From Devosia sediminis (GTDB taxonomy: Bacteria > Pseudomonadota > Alphaproteobacteria > Rhizobiales > Devosiaceae), in NCBI RefSeq assembly GCF_016411825.1, contig NZ_JAEKMH010000006.1:1-64000 (forward strand): 64,000 nt of DNA, written 5' to 3'. Under the pieces are notes generated by a model. That model saw only the letters and a list, made by a program, of their open reading frames with translations, did not search any database and had not been told where the DNA came from. Positions 26,323-34,987 of the stretch are shown piece by piece; the first letter of the stretch is position 1; every line of letters starts with the position of its first letter. A program made the translations under genes and the position numbers.

Positions 26323-27948
26323 ATGTTCGCCTATACGCTGATCGTCATCACCATTGCCCTGGCGCTGAGCGCGGTGGCGGAGCGTCGTCACATCCACCCG
26401 GCCCTGCTTGTGGTGATGGTTGGCCTCGTCGCATCCTATGTGCCCGGCGTGCCGCAGCTGCAACTCGAGCCCGAGTTCATCCTCACCATCGTGCTGCCGC
26501 CCATGTTGTTCACGGCAGCCCGCGACTTCTCCTTTGCCGATTTCCGGCGCCGCCTCGGCTCGATCGTCAATCTGGGCGTATTCCTGATCTTTGCCTCCAC
26601 CTTCGTGGTCAGCATCGCCGTTCTCTCGGTGCTTCCGGACCTTTTGCCGGTCACGGCGCTGATCCTGGCCGTGGTGATCGCTCCCCCCGATGCGGTGGCC
26701 GCCATTGCCATCGGCCGCCGCGCTGGCCTCCCGGCGCGGCTGATGACGGTGCTCAAGGGCGAAAGCCTCATCAATGACGCGGCGGCCCTGACCCTGTTTT
26801 CCATTCTGGTTGCCATCGCCACCGGTACCCATGCCTTCATCGACAACCTGCCGCTTTATTTTCTTTATGCGGCTTCGGTGGGCATCATCGTTGGTCTTGT
26901 GGTGGGCAATCTCGCCCACTGGGTGCGCGGCCGGTTGTCCAACCCTGCCCTGGCGACCGCCCTTTCCGTCGTCGTGCCCTTCGCCGCCTATCTCATCGGC
27001 GAAGAACTCCACGCTTCCGGTGTTCTCGCCGTAGTCGCCGCCGGCTTTGCCGTCGGCCACCATGGCGTACAGTCGCACTATCGCGAGCGGATGCAGGAGG
27101 GGGCTTTCTGGCGGACTGTGGACACCCTGCTCGAAACCTTCGTCTTCGCCTATATCGGGCTGCAACTGCGCTTCGTCATCACCGATGCCAACGAGGCCGG
27201 CTTCGACACGGTCGAGCTTGCCACGGCGACCCTCGTCATCTTCCTCGCCATCGTCGCCATTCGCTTTGCCTGGGTGTTCGCCTCGGCCGCCCTCGGCCGT
27301 TGGCGCTACCGGCGCGTGGCCGGCAAGTTGGCGCATACAAGCGCCGGAGCGCGTCGGCGCCAACGGCCGCAGCCGGAAGCGCCACTGAGCTGGCGCGAAA
27401 ATACCGTCCTTTCCTGGACCGGCATGCGCGGCGTCGTCACCCTGGCAGCCGCTGCCGGTACGCCGCTTTTGACAGCCAGTGGCGACGCCTTGCCCGGCCG
27501 CGAGGCCATCGTCTCGCTGGCCTTTCTCGTGACCATCGCCACGCTACTGATCCAGGGGCTGACGCTGCCGCTGCTGATCGACTGGCTGAAACTGGACAAT
27601 GCCAGGCACGAGAAATTCGTCGCCCAGCAGATCGAACACGCCGAAGACCTGACGCATGAGGCTACGATGCAGGGGCTCGACGCCTATGCCAGGAACAATC
27701 CCGACCCGGCCTCGCAAAGGCTGGTCGCCAGCATGCGTCAGCGTTTCGATGCCAGCCGCAAGGCGCAGCAACCCCGCAGCGACGATCCCGAGGCGGCCCT
27801 CGCCATCGGCCAATATCTGCTTGCGGCGCGCCGTGCCCGCCTTGTGCAGGCGCGCGACAGGCAGGAAATCGACGACACCGTGGTGCGTGACATGCTCGAC
27901 AAGCTCGATCTCGAACAGGCTTTTATGGACAGCGTGGGCAGGGGTTAG
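26323..27948 (+). CDS. cation/proton antiporter (CPA1 family)
   Basis: A 541-residue Na+(K+)/H+ antiporter with about 12 membrane spans. Features are VIAPPDAVAAIAIGRR (the Asp-containing ion-binding region), LKGESLINDAAALTLF (the discontinuous helix) and the conserved WTGMRGVVTLAAA. A soluble C-terminal tail of about 130 residues is helical and probably regulatory. I chose the ATG at 26323, which has GAGGA just upstream; a longer start would run into the 6S RNA promoter. Its stop overlaps the convergent parE stop by 3 nt. Confidence 0.93.
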   Translation: MFAYTLIVITIALALSAVAERRHIHPALLVVMVGLVASYVPGVPQLQLEPEFILTIVLPPMLFTAARDFSFADFRRRLGSIVNLGVFLIFASTFVVSIAVLSVLPDLLPVTALILAVVIAPPDAVAAIAIGRRAGLPARLMTVLKGESLINDAAALTLFSILVAIATGTHAFIDNLPLYFLYAASVGIIVGLVVGNLAHWVRGRLSNPALATALSVVVPFAAYLIGEELHASGVLAVVAAGFAVGHHGVQSHYRERMQEGAFWRTVDTLLETFVFAYIGLQLRFVITDANEAGFDTVELATATLVIFLAIVAIRFAWVFASAALGRWRYRRVAGKLAHTSAGARRRQRPQPEAPLSWRENTVLSWTGMRGVVTLAAAAGTPLLTASGDALPGREAIVSLAFLVTIATLLIQGLTLPLLIDWLKLDNARHEKFVAQQIEHAEDLTHEATMQGLDAYARNNPDPASQRLVASMRQRFDASRKAQQPRSDDPEAALAIGQYLLAARRARLVQARDRQEIDDTVVRDMLDKLDLEQAFMDSVGRG

Positions 27949-28229
27949 AGCAGGTCGAACCAATCCTGCAGGTGATGGAGGACGCGCAGGATGATGATGT
28001 CGTCGCCGTCGATGACGTAGAGGATGTGGTTGGCCTCGCAGGTCATGAGACGCACGCTGCGCCCAAAATTCAGACGTTCGGGAGCCATCCTCGGATTTGC
28101 CGCCAGAGCGTCAAAGGTGTCCGCCAGGCGAAGATCATACTTCTCAGCCTGATTGAGGCCGAACCGCTCGAGACCCCAGAGCGAGATGCGGTCAAGGTCA
28201 TCGCGCGCATCCGCCGTTAGCACCCACAT
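27945..28229 (-). CDS. parE: ParE-family toxin
   Basis: A 94-residue RelE/ParE-superfamily toxin. ParE proteins poison DNA gyrase. Family features are the N-terminal helix hairpin (ADARDDLDRISLWGLERFG), ANPRMAPERLNFGRSVR and the C-terminal strands HILYVIDGDDIIILRVLHH. It starts 1 nt after the parD stop and overlaps the antiporter stop by 3 nt. It is expected to be silenced by the ParD encoded directly upstream. Confidence 0.92.
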   Translation of the reverse strand: MWVLTADARDDLDRISLWGLERFGLNQAEKYDLRLADTFDALAANPRMAPERLNFGRSVRLMTCEANHILYVIDGDDIIILRVLHHLQDWFDLL

Positions 28230-28230
28230 T

Positions 28231-28494
28231 TCAGGCTGATTTACGCTGCGCGATCGCTTCCATCCGCTTGGCCTTCATGCGTGCCAGCAAATCCTCGCGG
28301 GTCATCTCGGTAATGCCGCTAGCGAGAGCATCATCCACCATCTGCTGCAGTTTTTCCCGCGCGTCTGCTCGCTGTTGCTCGCGTCGCACCAGGTCGCGCA
28401 TGACGTCGCTGGCATTGGCATAGCGGCCGCTGGCGACCTGTTCTTCGACCCAGTCTTTCATTGCCTGGGGAAGGGAGACGTTCATCGTGGCCAT
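28231..28494 (-). CDS. parD: ParD-family antitoxin
   Basis: An 87-residue type II antitoxin. The N-terminal ribbon-helix-helix (MNVSLPQAMKDWVEEQVASG, then RYANASDVMRDLVRREQQ) binds DNA and the C-terminal half neutralises ParE. An AGAGG ribosome site lies within the right arm of a large palindrome (28500-28542) that stands immediately upstream, the expected autoregulatory operator. It is co-transcribed with parE. Confidence 0.94.
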   Translation of the reverse strand: MATMNVSLPQAMKDWVEEQVASGRYANASDVMRDLVRREQQRADAREKLQQMVDDALASGITEMTREDLLARMKAKRMEAIAQRKSA

Positions 28495-28499
28495 GAGGC

Positions 28500-28542
28500 A
28501 CCTCTGGCTTTATTGGCAATCCTTGCCAATAAAGCCAGAGGT
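28500..28542. promoter_or_regulatory. 43-bp palindrome, parDE operator and zapA hairpin
   Basis: Arms of 20 bp (CCTCTGGCTTTATTGGCAA plus a flanking A:T pair) are perfect inverted repeats around TCC. The site runs from 6 nt before parD to the first base of the zapA stop codon (TAA, 28542-28544). It can serve as ParD operator DNA and as an RNA hairpin ending zapA. On the minus strand, the AGAGG of the parD ribosome site is buried in the stem, so a read-through zapA transcript would mask parD translation. Confidence 0.85.
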
Positions 28543-28913
28543 TATGGCAGGACGGCGGTTTCGTCCAGCGTTGCGGCCACGCCTTCTAGCGCCTTCGCGG
28601 CTTCAACCAGCTTTTGGGCAAACCGCGCCTCGGTATTTTCGAGCTCGACGGCAATGTCCTGCCCGGCGCGGGTGAGTTCGAGCACCTGCGCCTCGAGTAC
28701 CTTGATCCTGCGCTCGGCCTCGGAAAGTTCATCGAGCACGGCAATGCCGGCCATGACGGTGAGGCGGTTGTCGCCGATTTCGCCCACAGCGCCCTTCAAA
28801 CCCTCGACCTGCGCGTTGAAGCGATCAGCCAACCCGATCAGGTGGCCCTGCTGGCCCTCTTCGCAGGCCATGCGGTATTTGCGGCCGTTGATCTCGACAT
28901 TGACTTCGGGCAC
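28542..28913 (-). CDS. zapA: cell division protein ZapA
   Basis: A 123-residue ZapA-like protein that binds FtsZ and stabilises the Z-ring. The N-terminal domain reads VEINGRKYRMACEEGQQGHL, the typical opening with GRKYRMAC. A long coiled coil follows (about residues 50-110). I place the start at GTG (28911-28913) in the motif VPEVNVEING, as no ATG fits. It follows a DUF4164 gene by 4 nt, the usual pair in Rhizobiales. Confidence 0.9.
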   Translation of the reverse strand: MPEVNVEINGRKYRMACEEGQQGHLIGLADRFNAQVEGLKGAVGEIGDNRLTVMAGIAVLDELSEAERRIKVLEAQVLELTRAGQDIAVELENTEARFAQKLVEAAKALEGVAATLDETAVLP

Positions 28914-28917
28914 TGCG

Positions 28918-29205
28918 CTACTCCGCCTTGGCCAGGACCGAGCGCACCGTCTCCATCGCCTCGACAAGGCGGCGCGACACTTCGTGGGCGCTGTCATCGA
29001 GCCGCTTGGCGCGAGCCGCGGTCTTGTCCAGCTCGGTGGCGAGCCGGGCCCTCTCATGCACGAGACGCTGGGTATCGACTTCCATGCGCTGATGGCGCTG
29101 CAGGCGGCTGCCGAGATCGCGGGTACTCGCGCCCAGCCGCGCCAGGGCCCGGTCGAACCGGGCGGCGGCGGACACCAGGCCCTCTTCAAGTTCCGTCTCA
29201 CTCAT
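28918..29205 (-). CDS. DUF4164 coiled-coil protein upstream of zapA
   Basis: A 95-residue, almost wholly helical protein starting MSETELEEGLVSAAARFDRA, with heptad patterns over most of its length. It matches the DUF4164 family as I know it, which regularly precedes zapA in Hyphomicrobiales. A division-linked role is inferred from this position only. Four nucleotides separate it from zapA. It is divergent from tkt, with about 250 bp between. Confidence 0.8.
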   Translation of the reverse strand: MSETELEEGLVSAAARFDRALARLGASTRDLGSRLQRHQRMEVDTQRLVHERARLATELDKTAARAKRLDDSAHEVSRRLVEAMETVRSVLAKAE

Positions 29206-29341
29206 GGCCGCTACTGCCCTCAGGACACGACGATTCCAACTTTTCCAGCCTGCCCCACCGATTATGGCAATGCAACTGCCTTGGAGGCTCAACTCCCCCG
29301 AAATCCGGCCCTCGACCGAACGCCTGAGGCCCTTGGCGACA

Positions 29342-29369
29342 TTGACAGGCAAGCCGAACCTGTTATGCC
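29342..29369 (+). promoter_or_regulatory. possible promoter of tkt
   Basis: TTGACA (29342-29347) is followed after 16 bp by TATGCC (29364-29369). The -35 is consensus and the -10 weak. It lies about 85 bp before tkt in the intergenic region shared with the divergent DUF4164 gene. Confidence 0.4.
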
Positions 29370-29454
29370 TCAAACCCGCCTTTGGGAGGAGGTCGCTCCG
29401 GCCGCCGCTCCCGAGAAATCCTAGACTTTCTTCCTCAAGCGAGCGGTCCTTCCC

Positions 29455-31431
29455 ATGACGAATACAGCCCAGCAGAACGACCTGGCCAATGCGATCCGGT
29501 CCCTTTCCATGGACGCGGTCGAGAAAGCCAATTCGGGCCATCCGGGCCTGCCCATGGGCTGCGCCGACATCGCCACCGTGCTGTTCACCAAGGTGATGAA
29601 GTTTGATCCCGCGAACCCCCAATGGGCAGATCGCGACCGCTTCATCCTCTCGGCCGGCCACGGCTCGATGCTGCTTTATTCCTCGCTCTACCTGCTCGGC
29701 TACGAGGACATGACCATCGACCAGGTCAAGAACTTCCGCCAGATCGGTTCGAAAACCGCCGGCCACCCCGAATTCGGCCATGCCACCGGCATCGAGACCA
29801 CCACCGGCCCGCTCGGCCAGGGCCTCGCCAATTCGGTCGGTTTTGCCGTTGCCGAAGCCAAGCTCGCCGCCGAATTCGGTTCGGACATCGTCGATCACCA
29901 CACCTATGTGCTGGCCGGTGACGGGTGCCTGATGGAAGGCATTTCCCAGGAAGCCATTTCGCTGGCTGGTCACCTCAAGCTCAACAAGCTGATCGTGATC
30001 TGGGACAACAACAACATCACCATCGACGGCAAGGTCTCCAATGCCGACTCGACCGACCAGATCGCCCGCTTCAAGGCCGTCGGCTGGAACACGATCGAGA
30101 TCGACGGCCACGACCAGGACGCCATCGAAAAGGCCTTGCTCCAGGCAAAGGCCTCGACCGACAAGCCCACCCTGATCGCTGCCAAGACCACGATCGGCTT
30201 CGGCGCGCCAAAGAAGGCCGGCACCGAAAAGGTTCACGGCGCTCCGCTCGGCGCCGAGGAATTGGCCGGGGCCAAGCAGGCGCTCGGCATCACCTATCCG
30301 GCGTTCGAAATCCCCGCCAACATTCTCGACGCCTGGCGCGCCGCCGGCACCCGCTCGCAAAATGTACGCGGCGAATGGGAAGCCCGCCTCGCCAAATCGG
30401 ACAAGAAGGCCGAATTCACCCGCCGCATGTCGGGCACGCTGCCCGAGGGCTTCAAGTCGGCCATGACCGACTACAAGAAGAAGCTTGCCGAAGATAAGCC
30501 GAAGGTCGCGAGCCGCAAGGCGTCGCAGATGGCTCTCGAAGTCATCAACAAGACCGTGCCGGAAACCCTGGCCGGCTCCGCCGACCTGACCCATTCCAAC
30601 CTCACCAATACACCCGAGACCCTGCCCTTCCAGGCCGATAACCGTCTCGGCCGCTACATGATGTACGGCATTCGCGAGCATGAAATGGCCGCCGCCATGA
30701 ATGGCGTGGCGCTGCATGGCGGCCTCGTGCCCTATGGCGGCACCTTCATGGTCTTTACCGACTATGCCCGCCCGGCCATCCGCCTCTCGGCCCTGATGGA
30801 ACAGCGCGTCATCTATGTCATGACCCACGACTCCATCGGCCTCGGCGAAGACGGCCCGACCCACCAGCCGGTGGAACACCTGACCGCGCTTCGCGCCATC
30901 CCGCAGTTGCTGGTGTTCCGCCCGGCCGACGCCATGGAAACCGCCGAATGCTGGGAACTGGCGATGGAAACCGCCGACCGCCCGTCGATCCTGGCGCTTT
31001 CCCGCCAGAACCTTCCGGCCGTACGCACCGAATATTCGGCGGAGAACAAGTCGGCCAAGGGTGCCTATACGCTGGTCGGCCCCGCCGATGCCGACGCCGT
31101 CATCTTCGCGACCGGGTCGGAAGTGGCCATCGCCGTCGAAGCCCAGAAGGAACTGACCGAAAAGGGCATCAAGGCTCGCGTCGTCTCGGTCCCCTCGATG
31201 GAGCTCTTCGCCAAGCAGTCCGACGCCTACAAGGCTGAAGTGCTGGGTTCGGCCAAGGCCCGTGTCGCCGTCGAAGCTGGCATCGAGATGAGCTGGAGCA
31301 AGCTGCTGGGCGACAAGGGTCGCTTCGTCGGCATGCATTCCTTCGGCGCTTCCGGCCCCATCGACGCGCTCTATGCCCACTTTGGCATTACGTCCAAGGC
31401 CGTTGTTGAAGCCGTCACCGCACAGTTGTAA
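29455..31431 (+). CDS. tkt: transketolase
   Basis: A 658-residue thiamine-diphosphate enzyme of the pentose phosphate and Calvin pathways. The TPP motif is [20 protein letters not shown] with [10 protein letters not shown], and the catalytic Glu/His region is [20 protein letters not shown]. The end ([18 protein letters not shown]) is typical. The length is normal. It is the first gene of a tkt-gap unit. In many relatives pgk and fba continue the operon; here gap ends in a terminator and pgk/fba lie inverted at 40-42 kb. Confidence 0.97.
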   Translation: MTNTAQQNDLANAIRSLSMDAVEKANSGHPGLPMGCADIATVLFTKVMKFDPANPQWADRDRFILSAGHGSMLLYSSLYLLGYEDMTIDQVKNFRQIGSKTAGHPEFGHATGIETTTGPLGQGLANSVGFAVAEAKLAAEFGSDIVDHHTYVLAGDGCLMEGISQEAISLAGHLKLNKLIVIWDNNNITIDGKVSNADSTDQIARFKAVGWNTIEIDGHDQDAIEKALLQAKASTDKPTLIAAKTTIGFGAPKKAGTEKVHGAPLGAEELAGAKQALGITYPAFEIPANILDAWRAAGTRSQNVRGEWEARLAKSDKKAEFTRRMSGTLPEGFKSAMTDYKKKLAEDKPKVASRKASQMALEVINKTVPETLAGSADLTHSNLTNTPETLPFQADNRLGRYMMYGIREHEMAAAMNGVALHGGLVPYGGTFMVFTDYARPAIRLSALMEQRVIYVMTHDSIGLGEDGPTHQPVEHLTALRAIPQLLVFRPADAMETAECWELAMETADRPSILALSRQNLPAVRTEYSAENKSAKGAYTLVGPADADAVIFATGSEVAIAVEAQKELTEKGIKARVVSVPSMELFAKQSDAYKAEVLGSAKARVAVEAGIEMSWSKLLGDKGRFVGMHSFGASGPIDALYAHFGITSKAVVEAVTAQL

Positions 31432-31481
31432 GAGAGCCTCGCCTCCCTTTCTCCTCCCCTCCCCTCCTGGAGCGTAAAAAC

Positions 31482-32489
31482 ATGGCAGTTCGCGTCGCCA
31501 TCAATGGTTTTGGCCGTATTGGCCGCAATGTCCTCCGCGCCATCATCGAGAGCGGCCGCACCGATATCGAAGTCGTGGCCATCAACGATCTCGGCCCGGT
31601 GGAAACCAATGCCCACCTGCTGCGATTCGACAGCGTGCATGGCCGTTTCCCGCACACCGTCAAGGTCGATGGCGACACCATTGACGTGGGTCGCGGCCCG
31701 ATCAAGGTGACTGCCGTCCGCAATCCCGAAGAACTGCCGCACGCCGCCATGGGCGTCGACATCGCGCTCGAATGCACCGGTATCTTCACCTCCAAGGAAA
31801 AGGCCTCGGCGCATTTGAAAGCCGGCGCCAAGAAGGTCATCATCTCGGCCCCCGGTGACGGTGCCGACAAGACCATCGTCTACGGCATCAACCACGCTTC
31901 GCTGACCAAGGACGACGTGGTGATCTCGAACGCCTCGTGCACCACCAACTGCCTCGCGCCTTTGGCCTATGTGCTGCACAAGGAATTCGGCATCGAAAAG
32001 GGAATGATGACCACCATCCATTCCTATACCGGTGACCAGCCGACCCTCGACACCATGCACAAGGATCTCTATCGCGGCCGCGCGGCGGCCCTCAGCCAGA
32101 TCCCGACCTCGACCGGTGCCGCCAAGGCCATCGGCCTCGTCCTCCCCGAACTCAAGGGCAAGCTCGACGGCGTCTCGATCCGCGTGCCGACCCCGAACGT
32201 CTCCTGCGTCGACTTCAAGTTCATCGCCAAGCGCAATGTGACCGCCGAAGAGATCAACGCCGCGGTCAAGCGTTATGCCGATGGCGAACTCAAGGGCGTG
32301 CTCGGTTATACCGACCAGCCCAACGTCTCCATCGACTTCAACCACGACCCGCACTCCTCGACCATGGCGCTGGACCAGACCAAGGTCATGGACGGCAATT
32401 TCGTTTCGGTGCTGAGTTGGTACGACAATGAATGGGGATTCTCCAACCGCATGGCCGACACCGCCGTGGCGCTTGGCAAGACTCTCTAA
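31482..32489 (+). CDS. gap: type I glyceraldehyde-3-phosphate dehydrogenase
   Basis: A 335-residue GAPDH. The NAD-binding start is [17 protein letters not shown], with Asp after the second strand (AINDLG). The catalytic motif is [10 protein letters not shown] (Cys) with the partner His in [10 protein letters not shown], and the end is [12 protein letters not shown]. It converts glyceraldehyde-3-phosphate to 1,3-bisphosphoglycerate. It is 50 nt downstream of tkt, so co-transcribed, and a strong intrinsic terminator follows. Confidence 0.97.
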   Translation: MAVRVAINGFGRIGRNVLRAIIESGRTDIEVVAINDLGPVETNAHLLRFDSVHGRFPHTVKVDGDTIDVGRGPIKVTAVRNPEELPHAAMGVDIALECTGIFTSKEKASAHLKAGAKKVIISAPGDGADKTIVYGINHASLTKDDVVISNASCTTNCLAPLAYVLHKEFGIEKGMMTTIHSYTGDQPTLDTMHKDLYRGRAAALSQIPTSTGAAKAIGLVLPELKGKLDGVSIRVPTPNVSCVDFKFIAKRNVTAEEINAAVKRYADGELKGVLGYTDQPNVSIDFNHDPHSSTMALDQTKVMDGNFVSVLSWYDNEWGFSNRMADTAVALGKTL

Positions 32490-32512
32490 GGTCTTCGGAA
32501 CTACAAGATTTG

Positions 32513-32539
32513 AAGGGCGTCCTCCGGGGCGCCCTTTTT
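32513..32539 (+). terminator. intrinsic terminator of tkt-gap
   Basis: AAGGGCGTCC-TCCG-GGGCGCCCTT is a 10-bp stem with one G-T pair and a tetraloop, followed by a T-run (TTTTT). It cleanly ends the tkt-gap transcript. Confidence 0.9.
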
Positions 32540-32617
32540 GTATCCGCCAGCCGCGCTGGAACTTCCCGGCCACCTTGCCAATTCTGCCTGCAGAAAACTG
32601 GTTCTGCGGAGGCCACC

Positions 32618-33199
32618 GTGATCCATTCCAGACTGACGCTCCTGCCGCTCGCCCTCTTGCTCTGCGGCTTTACCAGCTTCGACCGCTTTGCCGACCCCGA
32701 GACCGGGCTCAGCATCGAGCCGCCGAACAGTTTCCTGTTGATCGACCTCGCGGACTACAGTGCGCAATCAACGGCCAAATCCTCAGTCGGCGTTTATCCC
32801 CACACCACCACCGACCTCGCCAACCCGCCGACGCCCTACTGCGTCTTGACCCTGCATGAACGTGAGGACACCGAAGGCAAGACCCAGGACGAGCTCAATG
32901 CGCGGATGCGCGACCCCGAAAGCATCGACGCCCTCCTGGGCCATTTCGGCCAGAACTTCACCATGCGCGAAGACGAAGCCGTCAGCCTCGACGGCGTGGA
33001 CGGGCACCAGTTCACCTTCGCCGCGCCGGGGCCGGACGCCGAGAACCATGACTACCCCGTCCATGTCGCGACCATATTTGATACCCCGCCGGGCCGCGTG
33101 ACGCTGGCCTGTCAAACGACCAACGAGACCCTCACGACCGATCTGGTCACGCTGGATCTCATCCGCGATAATCTGAGCCTTCCAGCCGCCGACAAGTAA
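32618..33199 (+). CDS. small secreted protein of unknown function
   Basis: A 193-residue exported protein. The start is GTG (32618) with GGAGG 5 nt upstream, which decides it against longer in-frame starts. The signal peptide is HSRLTLLPLALLLCGFTSF. The mature part looks like a single alpha/beta domain (GHFGQNFTMREDEAVSLDGV, and TIFDTPPGRVTLACQTTN); I do not recognise the family. It may resemble small periplasmic stress or lipoprotein-like domains. The next gene starts 12 nt after, so they share a transcript. Confidence 0.72.
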   Translation: MIHSRLTLLPLALLLCGFTSFDRFADPETGLSIEPPNSFLLIDLADYSAQSTAKSSVGVYPHTTTDLANPPTPYCVLTLHEREDTEGKTQDELNARMRDPESIDALLGHFGQNFTMREDEAVSLDGVDGHQFTFAAPGPDAENHDYPVHVATIFDTPPGRVTLACQTTNETLTTDLVTLDLIRDNLSLPAADK

Positions 33200-33211
33200 G
33201 GCCCAGAGGGC

Positions 33212-33820
33212 ATGACCAAGATCGATATTCGCACGGCACTGAAGCCCATCTATTCGGCCACGGCACGCTGGAGCGAGATCGAGGTGCCGCCGCTGCGCTA
33301 TGTCATGGTCGACGGCTCCGGCGATCCCAATTCGGCGCCAGCCTACAAGGCGGCTGTCGAGTGGCTCTATTCGACCAGCTATGCGCTCAAATTTGCTGCC
33401 AAGGCGCTGGGACAGGACTATGTCGTGCCACCTCTCGAAGGCCTTTGGTGGGCCGACGACCCGGCCGACTTCATCGCGCGCCGCAAGGAGCGCTGGCACT
33501 GGACCATGATGATCCTCGCCCCCGACGTCATCACGCCCGACATGTTCGACGCAGCACGGACCAAGGCAGAAGGCAAGCTGGGCGATGCGCCCGCAACCCT
33601 GCGGCTCGCGGCACTAAGTGAGGGGCAGTGCCTGCAGATGCTCCATATCGGCCCCTATGACGACGAAGGCCCCGCTCTCGCGCAGCTTCACGATGTGGAA
33701 ATGCCGGCGCGCGGCCTCACCTTCAACGGCCATCACCACGAAATCTACCTCGGCGATCCGCGCCGGTCGGCACCCGAAAAGCTCAAGACCATCCTGCGCC
33801 AGCCGGTGCGCAGAGCATGA
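33212..33820 (+). CDS. GyrI-like small-molecule-binding protein
   Basis: A 202-residue protein with a GyrI-like (AraC effector-type) ligand-binding fold as judged from PRY/VMVDGSGDPN-type opening (RYVMVDGSGDPNSAPAYK), GLWWADDPADF and the final HHHEIYLGDPRRSAPEKLKT. Members of this SOUL/GyrI group bind small hydrophobic compounds or hydrolyse cyclopropanes in some cases; the ligand here is unknown. It has no DNA-binding domain. It is part of a short run of small genes after the tkt-gap terminator. Confidence 0.85.
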   Translation: MTKIDIRTALKPIYSATARWSEIEVPPLRYVMVDGSGDPNSAPAYKAAVEWLYSTSYALKFAAKALGQDYVVPPLEGLWWADDPADFIARRKERWHWTMMILAPDVITPDMFDAARTKAEGKLGDAPATLRLAALSEGQCLQMLHIGPYDDEGPALAQLHDVEMPARGLTFNGHHHEIYLGDPRRSAPEKLKTILRQPVRRA

Positions 33821-33892
33821 CGCAATTGCAATTCTGCGGCTTGTGATTTTCCCGGGCATTTGATGGAAATGCGGGGCAAGGGAGGCTCGGCC

Positions 33893-34423
33893 ATGCTCAA
33901 CAGATCGATCCGCTGGCGCGGGCTGGACCTCGCCACATCGGAGCACTGCCATGTCGTCGCCAATGGCCGCGACACCAGGATCCGCGGCGCCATCATCGGC
34001 CCCGATTTCGGCCTTTTCTATCGCCTGAAGCTCGACGAGAACGGCAATACGCGGACGGTCAAGATCGAGCGCGCGGACGGCAAGCAATTGGAACTGTTCT
34101 GCGATGGCGCCGGCGGCTGGTCGGACGACCGTGCGGAGCCAATCCCCTCCTTGCGCGGCTGCGTCGATGTCGACATCTGGCCCACGCCGCTGACCAATTC
34201 CCTACCGCTGTGGCGCACCGAACTGGAGGCGAACAAGCCGACCCGCTACGCCATGGCCTGGATCGACGCCACGACGCTCGAGGTCAAACGCTCGGAGCAA
34301 GTCTATACGCGGATCGACGACACACATGTCCGCTTCCAGTCCGCTGACTTCGAGCGGATACTGGAAGTGGATGCGGATGATCTGGTGGTAACCTATCCGG
34401 GCCTTTTTGCCCGCACGGACTGA
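33893..34423 (+). CDS. putative glycolipid-binding protein (DUF1089 type)
   Basis: A 176-residue protein resembling the putative glycolipid-binding family (DUF1089/PF06475). Features are IRWRGLDLATSEHCHV at the start, a WP-rich centre and an all-beta pattern. I chose the ATG at 33893 because GGGAGG lies 9 nt upstream; the upstream in-frame ATG at 33860 lacks a good site. Its biological role is not established in the family. It is co-oriented with the GyrI-like gene, 72 nt downstream. Confidence 0.78.
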   Translation: MLNRSIRWRGLDLATSEHCHVVANGRDTRIRGAIIGPDFGLFYRLKLDENGNTRTVKIERADGKQLELFCDGAGGWSDDRAEPIPSLRGCVDVDIWPTPLTNSLPLWRTELEANKPTRYAMAWIDATTLEVKRSEQVYTRIDDTHVRFQSADFERILEVDADDLVVTYPGLFARTD

Positions 34424-34493
34424 TCGAGTGGGTCACGCCTCTGTCACCAAATCAGCCTAGGAACTGGCGCTGTTGATATCAGGAGCAACAGCC

Positions 34494-34784
34494 ATGTTCC
34501 ATGTCACGAGACGCCTCAACGCCAGCCTGCCCTTTGCCTATCTGGCCATCGGCATCTGCCAGGAGCCGTGGCTCCTTCCCCTGCCCGCGCTCCTGATGCT
34601 GGGCTTTCTCACCTGGCGGCACCGCCACATCCTCGCCCAGGTTGGCACCGCACCGATCGCCAGTGACGGCTTTGCCAAGCACGTCATGGTCGACGACCTC
34701 CTGCGCCTGGGCGGTCAGACGTTGGTCTCGCCGGGGACCTATTTTATCGGCACGATGATTTCGGCGATGTTGGGTGGGTTCTGA
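34494..34784 (+). CDS. small hydrophobic protein of unknown function
   Basis: A 96-residue protein starting MFHVTRRLNASLPFAYLAIG. AGGAG sits 9 nt before the ATG at 34494, which supports that start over the in-frame ATG at 34473. It has one likely membrane span (about residues 13-40, with PLPALLMLGFLTW) and a second weaker one near the C-terminus (YFIGTMISAML). No family is recognised. It precedes a cluster of repeat elements. Confidence 0.55.
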   Translation: MFHVTRRLNASLPFAYLAIGICQEPWLLPLPALLMLGFLTWRHRHILAQVGTAPIASDGFAKHVMVDDLLRLGGQTLVSPGTYFIGTMISAMLGGF

Positions 34785-34806
34785 AACTCGTGCACGCACC
34801 AGCCCG

Positions 34807-34892
34807 CCCTCGGGCTTGACCCGAGGGCCGCTCACCATGATCACCGAACTTTTGGTTCAGGCCTCTAGAGGCCCCAGGGTCAAGCCCGAGGG
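34807..34892. repeat. REP-like composite inverted repeat
   Basis: CCCTCGGGCTTGACCC (34807-34822) is repeated in inverted form as GGGTCAAGCCCGAGGG (34877-34892). The left copy itself folds on CCCTCGGG/CCCGAGGG. Between them lies the palindrome GGCCTCTAGAGGCC (34860-34873). Elements with CCCGAGGG and TCAAGCC cores are common intergenic repeats in alphaproteobacteria. Confidence 0.8.
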
Positions 34893-34942
34893 GGGAATCG
34901 TGTATGAGGAAAGGCTGGCCCGGCCCTTCGCTGGCTCAGGGC

Positions 34943-34987
34943 GTGATCGGCTCAAATTGCTCCACCGGAGCAATTTGAGCCGATCAC
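34943..34987. repeat. 45-bp perfect palindrome at the end of the MotB-like gene
   Basis: Two perfect 21-bp arms (left arm 34943-34963, right arm 34967-34987; each carries GCTCAAATTGCTCC or its complement) flank ACC. The right arm covers the stop codon of the convergent MotB-like gene (34984-34986). It lacks a T-run and is more likely a REP-like element or a cruciform-forming site than an intrinsic terminator. Confidence 0.9.

Noticed and set aside
28918..31380. 820-codon minus-strand frame over tkt
   Set aside because: Only its last 95 codons (DUF4164) look real; the rest is antisense to transketolase.
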